Shown here: positions 52,781-56,256 of the stretch, piece by piece | Position numbering within the stretch: the stretch's first letter is position 1 | How the letters are laid out: each line of letters starts with the position of its first letter | Source: Planctomycetota bacterium | GTDB lineage: Bacteria; Planctomycetota; UBA1135; GCA-002686595 | DNA length: 56,256 nt | NCBI GenBank assembly: GCA_016779205.1 | Contig: JADHOC010000027.1 | Coordinates: forward strand, 1-56,256 | Direction of reading: 5' to 3' | The notes under the pieces: generated by a model | Database searches by the model: none | Seen by the model: the letters and a program-made list of their open reading frames with translations, nothing else | What the model was told of the DNA's origin: nothing | Translations under genes and position numbers: made by a program

Positions 52781-55700
52781 TTGACCAAACGAGACGAATC
52801 CACCGACCCCGCGGTTCTGGACTTCATCCAGGACTTCGAGGACGACGTGATCTCGGGCACACACCGCCCCCTCGGCTTCTACCTCAAGCGCTACCCCGAG
52901 GCGGAGACCCAGGTCGCGGTGGAGTACCTGCGCCGGCGGGCTGCCACGGACGAGGAGGCCGAGCGCGCGGCCGAGGAGGTCGACGGCGAGCGGATCGGGC
53001 GCTACCGGATCGTGGGCGCCCTGGGTCAGGGGGGCCAGGGCATGGTCTATGAGGCGGTGGACGACCGGCTCGGCCGCCGCGTCGCCCTGAAGCTCCTGCA
53101 GGGCCGGCTCATCACCGAGACGCGCCGGCGCCGCTTCCAGCGGGAGGCGGAGATCCTCGCGCGCATCGACCACCACGCCATCGCGGAGGTCCTCGACGCG
53201 GACTTCGACGGCGAGGAGCCGTTCATCGCCATGCGCTTCGTCCCGGGGACGGACCTCGCCGCCCAGGTCCGCTCCGCGCGCGCCGAGGCCGCGACGGTGC
53301 TCCCCGTCGCCCCCTCCGACCTCTCCGAACTCCACAAGGTCCTGCGCTTCTTCGAGGGCGCGGCCCACGCCCTCGAGGCGGCCCACGGGATGGGGGTGGT
53401 CCATCGCGACGTGAAGCCGGGCAACCTGATGGTCCGGCCGGATAGGGAGCCCGTCGTGCTCGACTTCGGGCTCGCGACGGGCTCCGACGACGAGGCGCTG
53501 ACGCGCGCGGGCGAGGGGCTCGGCACGCCCGAGTACATGGCCCCCGAGCAGATCGAGGAGGGCCGCGGCCCCGTGGACGCGCGCACGGACGTGTACGGCC
53601 TCGGCGTCTCCCTGTACGAGGTCCTCACGGGGGCACGACCCTTCCAGGGCGCCAGCCCCCACGAGACCCAGGCCTCCATCCTGCGGGACACGCCGCCCCC
53701 CGTGGACCGCGTCCACCGGGGGCTGGGCCGCAGCGTCGCCGCCGTGGTCTCGGTGGCCATGGACCGGGACCCCGCCCGCCGCTACGGGAGCGCCCACGCC
53801 TTCGCCGAGGACCTGCGTCGCCTGCGGACCTTCGAGCCGATCATGGCCCGGCCGCCGGGCCCCGCCGTCCGCCTGAAGCGCTGGGCCCAGCGCCAGCCGG
53901 CCCTGGCCGCGTCGCTCGCCGGCGTCTTCCTGGCGATCACGGCCGCGCTGCTGGTCGCCCTGCACGGCATCGACGTGCGGGACGGGCTGATCGCTGACAA
54001 GAACGACGCCCTCCGGGAGAAGACCGAGGCCCTCGACTTCGCGCGCTCGCGCCTCTACCTGGCCCGCGCCGAGGAGCGCCTCGAGGGCAACCCCAGCGCC
54101 GCCCTCGCCCTGGCCGAGTACGCCGACCGGCTCTACTCCACGCCGGAGTCCCGCTCGGCCCTCTTCGCCCCGCTCCTGGCCACCCGCCTCCAGCGCCGCT
54201 TCACCGCCGAGGGCGCGGGCCGCCTGTTCAGCGTGGCCATGTCCCCCGCCGGCGACGAGGTGGCCGGGGTCGCCGACGAAGACCAGCTCTGGATCTGGCC
54301 CGTGGGGCCCGGGGCGGGACGGCGCGTGGACCTCCCCGGCGACGGGCATGCCCTCTCGGCGATCCGGTGGCTCGACGAGCGTGGCGGCCTCGTGGTCGGG
54401 AGCACTGGAGGGACCGTCCACCTCGTCCGCGATGGGTCCGTGCTCTGGTCGTCGGACCCGGGTCCCGCGGTCGGCGCCCTCTCCATCGACCGCGACGCGC
54501 AGGTCGTGCTGGTCACTGGAGAGGAGGGCACCCGCGCCCTCGACCTCGGGACCGGAGCGCCACGCTGGAGCACCGACTCGACGGTCGCCTGGCACAGCGA
54601 GTTCTCCGTCGAGGCCGACGGTGATGGCCTCCGGACCCTCCGCGTCCATGGGGTCCAGGGGCCATGCGGCGTCGGGGTCCCCCACCCCCCCGGCGAGGTG
54701 ACCTGCAGCGCCGTGTCCGCGGACGGCTCCAGGGCCGCTGTAGGAATTGACTCGGGCCGGGTCTTCGCGTGGTCAACTTCAACGGGGAAGGTCCTCGTAG
54801 ACGAGACCGGAGAGTTCATCGCAGATGGGCTCGAGTGGGGGCCAGCCGGGCTACGCCTCCTCCTCTCCAGCGAATCCCGCAATGCCTACCTCTGGCGAGC
54901 CGAACCTCTCGCTGAGCTATTCGAGGTTCGTGCTGCCGGCCCGGAACTCCTGACCGCCGAGTTCGTGGACGACGGAAGCAGCGCCCTGCTCGTGGATCAG
55001 AGCGGACTCCTTCAGCTGATCGCCACGCCCCGGTCAAACGCTGTGGACGGAGCGCCGTCACCCGGCGCAGTTGTCTGGGAGCAGGAAGTCCCCGGGGGCC
55101 TTAGCTGCGCATCATCGGTCACGCCGAGCGGTCACCTGCTCACCGTCAGTACGCGCGGGGAGGCGACGCTCTGGCGCCTGGACCCGGAGGACCTCCAGTT
55201 GGAGCAAGAGCGGACGGTGGACGCGGTTAGCGCGGCAGAGACCTGCGCGCTCTCCCTCGACGGCGCCTTCGCCCTCCTCGTCGCCGAGGATGGACTGGCC
55301 CACCTCTGGGAGCCGTCGCAAGAGAGCCTGGATGAGGTCGAAGGCAGCCGAGAGGCCACCGCCCACTGCCTGCTCACCGAGGGGCGCGTGGCCCTGGGGC
55401 AACCCGACGGCAGGATCCTGATCACCGGCGGCCTCACGCTCCCCCCTCCCTTCGACAATGAGCGCCCCCACCCGATCCTCACCATGGCCCTGAGCCCGGA
55501 CGGACGGAGGCTCGCCGCGTGCTACCTCCCCACCATCGTCGCCGCGTGGGACTTAAAGCGCGCGGAGGTCGTCGGTGAGCGGGTCAGGGTGATGCGAACC
55601 GATCGACTGGTCTGGAGTGATGACAGCCGCCGGGTCGCGGTGGGCTCCAAGGCGTCCGGGCCGACGTGCCGCATCGTCGACGTCGAGGCCGCCCGATCGT

Positions 55701-56017
55701 CGCCTCGAGATCTCCCCTTCGAAGCGGGGCTCATGAGCGCTGCCTTTGCCAGAGGCAGCGAGTTTCTGGTCGCCGGCGCCAAGAACGGTGGCGCCTATCT
55801 CTTCGGCTCGGCGCCGGAGCCAGAGCTCATCTTCGGCCTCCATTCCGCTCCCGTGACCTCCCTTTGCCTGGACCGGGAACGAGCCCTCTCGAGCGATGAG
55901 CGCGGTCGGACGTTCCTCTGGCCAATTTCGCCCTCCGCAGTGGCCGCCCACTGCCTCGCCCGGCCCGTGGATGACTGGGAGCAGAAGCGGATCGACGGGA
56001 GCGTCTCCGATGGGTGA
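52781..56017 (+). CDS. Membrane Ser/Thr protein kinase with WD40-like repeats
   Basis: This is a 1078-residue protein. Residues of about 1-70 are helical and acidic (FIQDFEDD, YPEAETQ). The Hanks-type kinase domain, about 70-340, has the Gly loop GALGQGGQGMV, the Lys in VALKLLQG, HRDVKPGN near residue 208 and DFGLA. One membrane helix follows (LAGVFLAITAALLVALHGI, about residues 378-396). The rest, about 460-1078, has WD40-type beta-propeller repeats (FSVAMSPAGDEV, LSPDGRRLAACYLP). I chose TTG 52781; an upstream frame would add 24 residues. From about 54730 the coding sequence seems less GC-rich. It is divergent from the ECF sigma gene, so the two probably work in one signalling pathway. Confidence 0.9.
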   Translation: MTKRDESTDPAVLDFIQDFEDDVISGTHRPLGFYLKRYPEAETQVAVEYLRRRAATDEEAERAAEEVDGERIGRYRIVGALGQGGQGMVYEAVDDRLGRRVALKLLQGRLITETRRRRFQREAEILARIDHHAIAEVLDADFDGEEPFIAMRFVPGTDLAAQVRSARAEAATVLPVAPSDLSELHKVLRFFEGAAHALEAAHGMGVVHRDVKPGNLMVRPDREPVVLDFGLATGSDDEALTRAGEGLGTPEYMAPEQIEEGRGPVDARTDVYGLGVSLYEVLTGARPFQGASPHETQASILRDTPPPVDRVHRGLGRSVAAVVSVAMDRDPARRYGSAHAFAEDLRRLRTFEPIMARPPGPAVRLKRWAQRQPALAASLAGVFLAITAALLVALHGIDVRDGLIADKNDALREKTEALDFARSRLYLARAEERLEGNPSAALALAEYADRLYSTPESRSALFAPLLATRLQRRFTAEGAGRLFSVAMSPAGDEVAGVADEDQLWIWPVGPGAGRRVDLPGDGHALSAIRWLDERGGLVVGSTGGTVHLVRDGSVLWSSDPGPAVGALSIDRDAQVVLVTGEEGTRALDLGTGAPRWSTDSTVAWHSEFSVEADGDGLRTLRVHGVQGPCGVGVPHPPGEVTCSAVSADGSRAAVGIDSGRVFAWSTSTGKVLVDETGEFIADGLEWGPAGLRLLLSSESRNAYLWRAEPLAELFEVRAAGPELLTAEFVDDGSSALLVDQSGLLQLIATPRSNAVDGAPSPGAVVWEQEVPGGLSCASSVTPSGHLLTVSTRGEATLWRLDPEDLQLEQERTVDAVSAAETCALSLDGAFALLVAEDGLAHLWEPSQESLDEVEGSREATAHCLLTEGRVALGQPDGRILITGGLTLPPPFDNERPHPILTMALSPDGRRLAACYLPTIVAAWDLKRAEVVGERVRVMRTDRLVWSDDSRRVAVGSKASGPTCRIVDVEAARSSPRDLPFEAGLMSAAFARGSEFLVAGAKNGGAYLFGSAPEPELIFGLHSAPVTSLCLDRERALSSDERGRTFLWPISPSAVAAHCLARPVDDWEQKRIDGSVSDG

Positions 56018-56063
56018 CCCCGACCCCCAGCCCAGATTTTTCTCGGGATCCTGTCGCCGGATC

Positions 56064-56086
56064 CGCCCTCGATTCACGTGAGGGCG
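56064..56086 (+). terminator. Weak hairpin after the kinase gene
   Basis: A 7-bp perfect stem (CGCCCTC/GAGGGCG) with a 9-nt loop lies 47 nt after the kinase stop. No T run follows. Confidence 0.35.
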
Positions 56087-56153
56087 TCGCGTGCGCTCCC
56101 TGGCGCCCTCCCGACAGCCCGCCCTGATGGCCCCCTCTCCCCCCCTCCTCGCC

Positions 56154-56256
56154 ATGCCGACCCCCCTTCCCAGCCCCCGGATCCCCGCCTGCGCCGTAGC
56201 GCTGGCCGCCCTCCAGGCCCTCTCGCTCGCCCAGAATGGCCCGCCGACGGAGACCC
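56154..56256 (+). CDS. Start of a secreted protein, cut by the window edge
   Basis: An open frame runs from ATG 56154 (or the in-frame ATG 56127) to the window end. It begins with a typical signal peptide (PTPLPSPRIPACAVALAALQ, then ALSLAQNG). Only 34 codons are visible, so no function can be assigned. Confidence 0.5.
   Translation, partial: MPTPLPSPRIPACAVALAALQALSLAQNGPPTET

Overview
The window is a high-GC (about 70 % by eye) bacterial chromosome segment with about 38 genes on both strands and no phage, insertion sequence, rRNA, tRNA or CRISPR that I can see. The gene content points to Planctomycetota, probably a high-GC lineage like the Poly30 group. The pointers are a Ser/Thr kinase fused to a WD40-like region and divergent from an ECF sigma factor, two sialate O-acetylesterase-like (DUF303) secreted proteins, many lipoproteins, and a secreted C-terminal domain I associate with that lineage. 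Starts include ATG, GTG and TTG. I see almost no Shine-Dalgarno sequences. At several operon heads a -10-like hexamer lies only 5 to 9 nt before the start codon, which suggests leaderless mRNAs.

Layout. 0-5.2 kb: a glycerophosphodiesterase lipoprotein, a ParB-domain protein and a secreted S9 peptidase. 5.2-10.7 kb: a DNA-repair operon of ogt and a giant four-cassette UvrA-type ATPase that lacks the UvrB-binding insert. 10.8-14.1 kb: a sulfate-activation operon (small ribbon-helix-helix protein, sat, an alkaline-phosphatase-superfamily enzyme with a Thr nucleophile, cysC). It ends at a near-perfect terminator and is preceded by an array of 11-bp repeats that looks like a multi-site operator. 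14.2-21.1 kb: envelope lipoproteins, a class V aminotransferase, a secreted protein and a small heavy-metal-domain lipoprotein. 21.2-26.3 kb: a pseudouridine synthase and an RND efflux pair. 26.3-31.9 kb: a DPP-IV-type peptidase, an unknown secreted protein and PilT.

31.9-39.8 kb: a TlpA-like lipoprotein, a DUF3299 protein and a HEAT-like protein on the plus strand. Facing them is a minus-strand cluster of ABC ATPase, FtsX-type permease, His-rich lipoprotein and DUF3299 lipoprotein that resembles the Vibrio Zrg zinc-uptake system, followed by a saccharopine-dehydrogenase-like reductase. 39.9-47.9 kb: a LOG-family hydrolase, an AbgT transporter, a zinc-ribbon protein, an unlisted 39-residue membrane peptide with its own terminator, an SDR-Rieske-esterase operon, TerC and a methyltransferase. 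47.9-56.2 kb: ApaG, a DUF885 protein with a lost metal site, a duplicated DUF303 protein with one inactivated copy, the ECF/kinase pair, and the start of a secreted protein cut by the window edge.

The most promising leads are the ribbon-helix-helix protein with its repeat array and the unusual sulfate-activation operon, the tandem UvrA2-like protein coupled to Ogt, and the Zrg-like zinc cluster.
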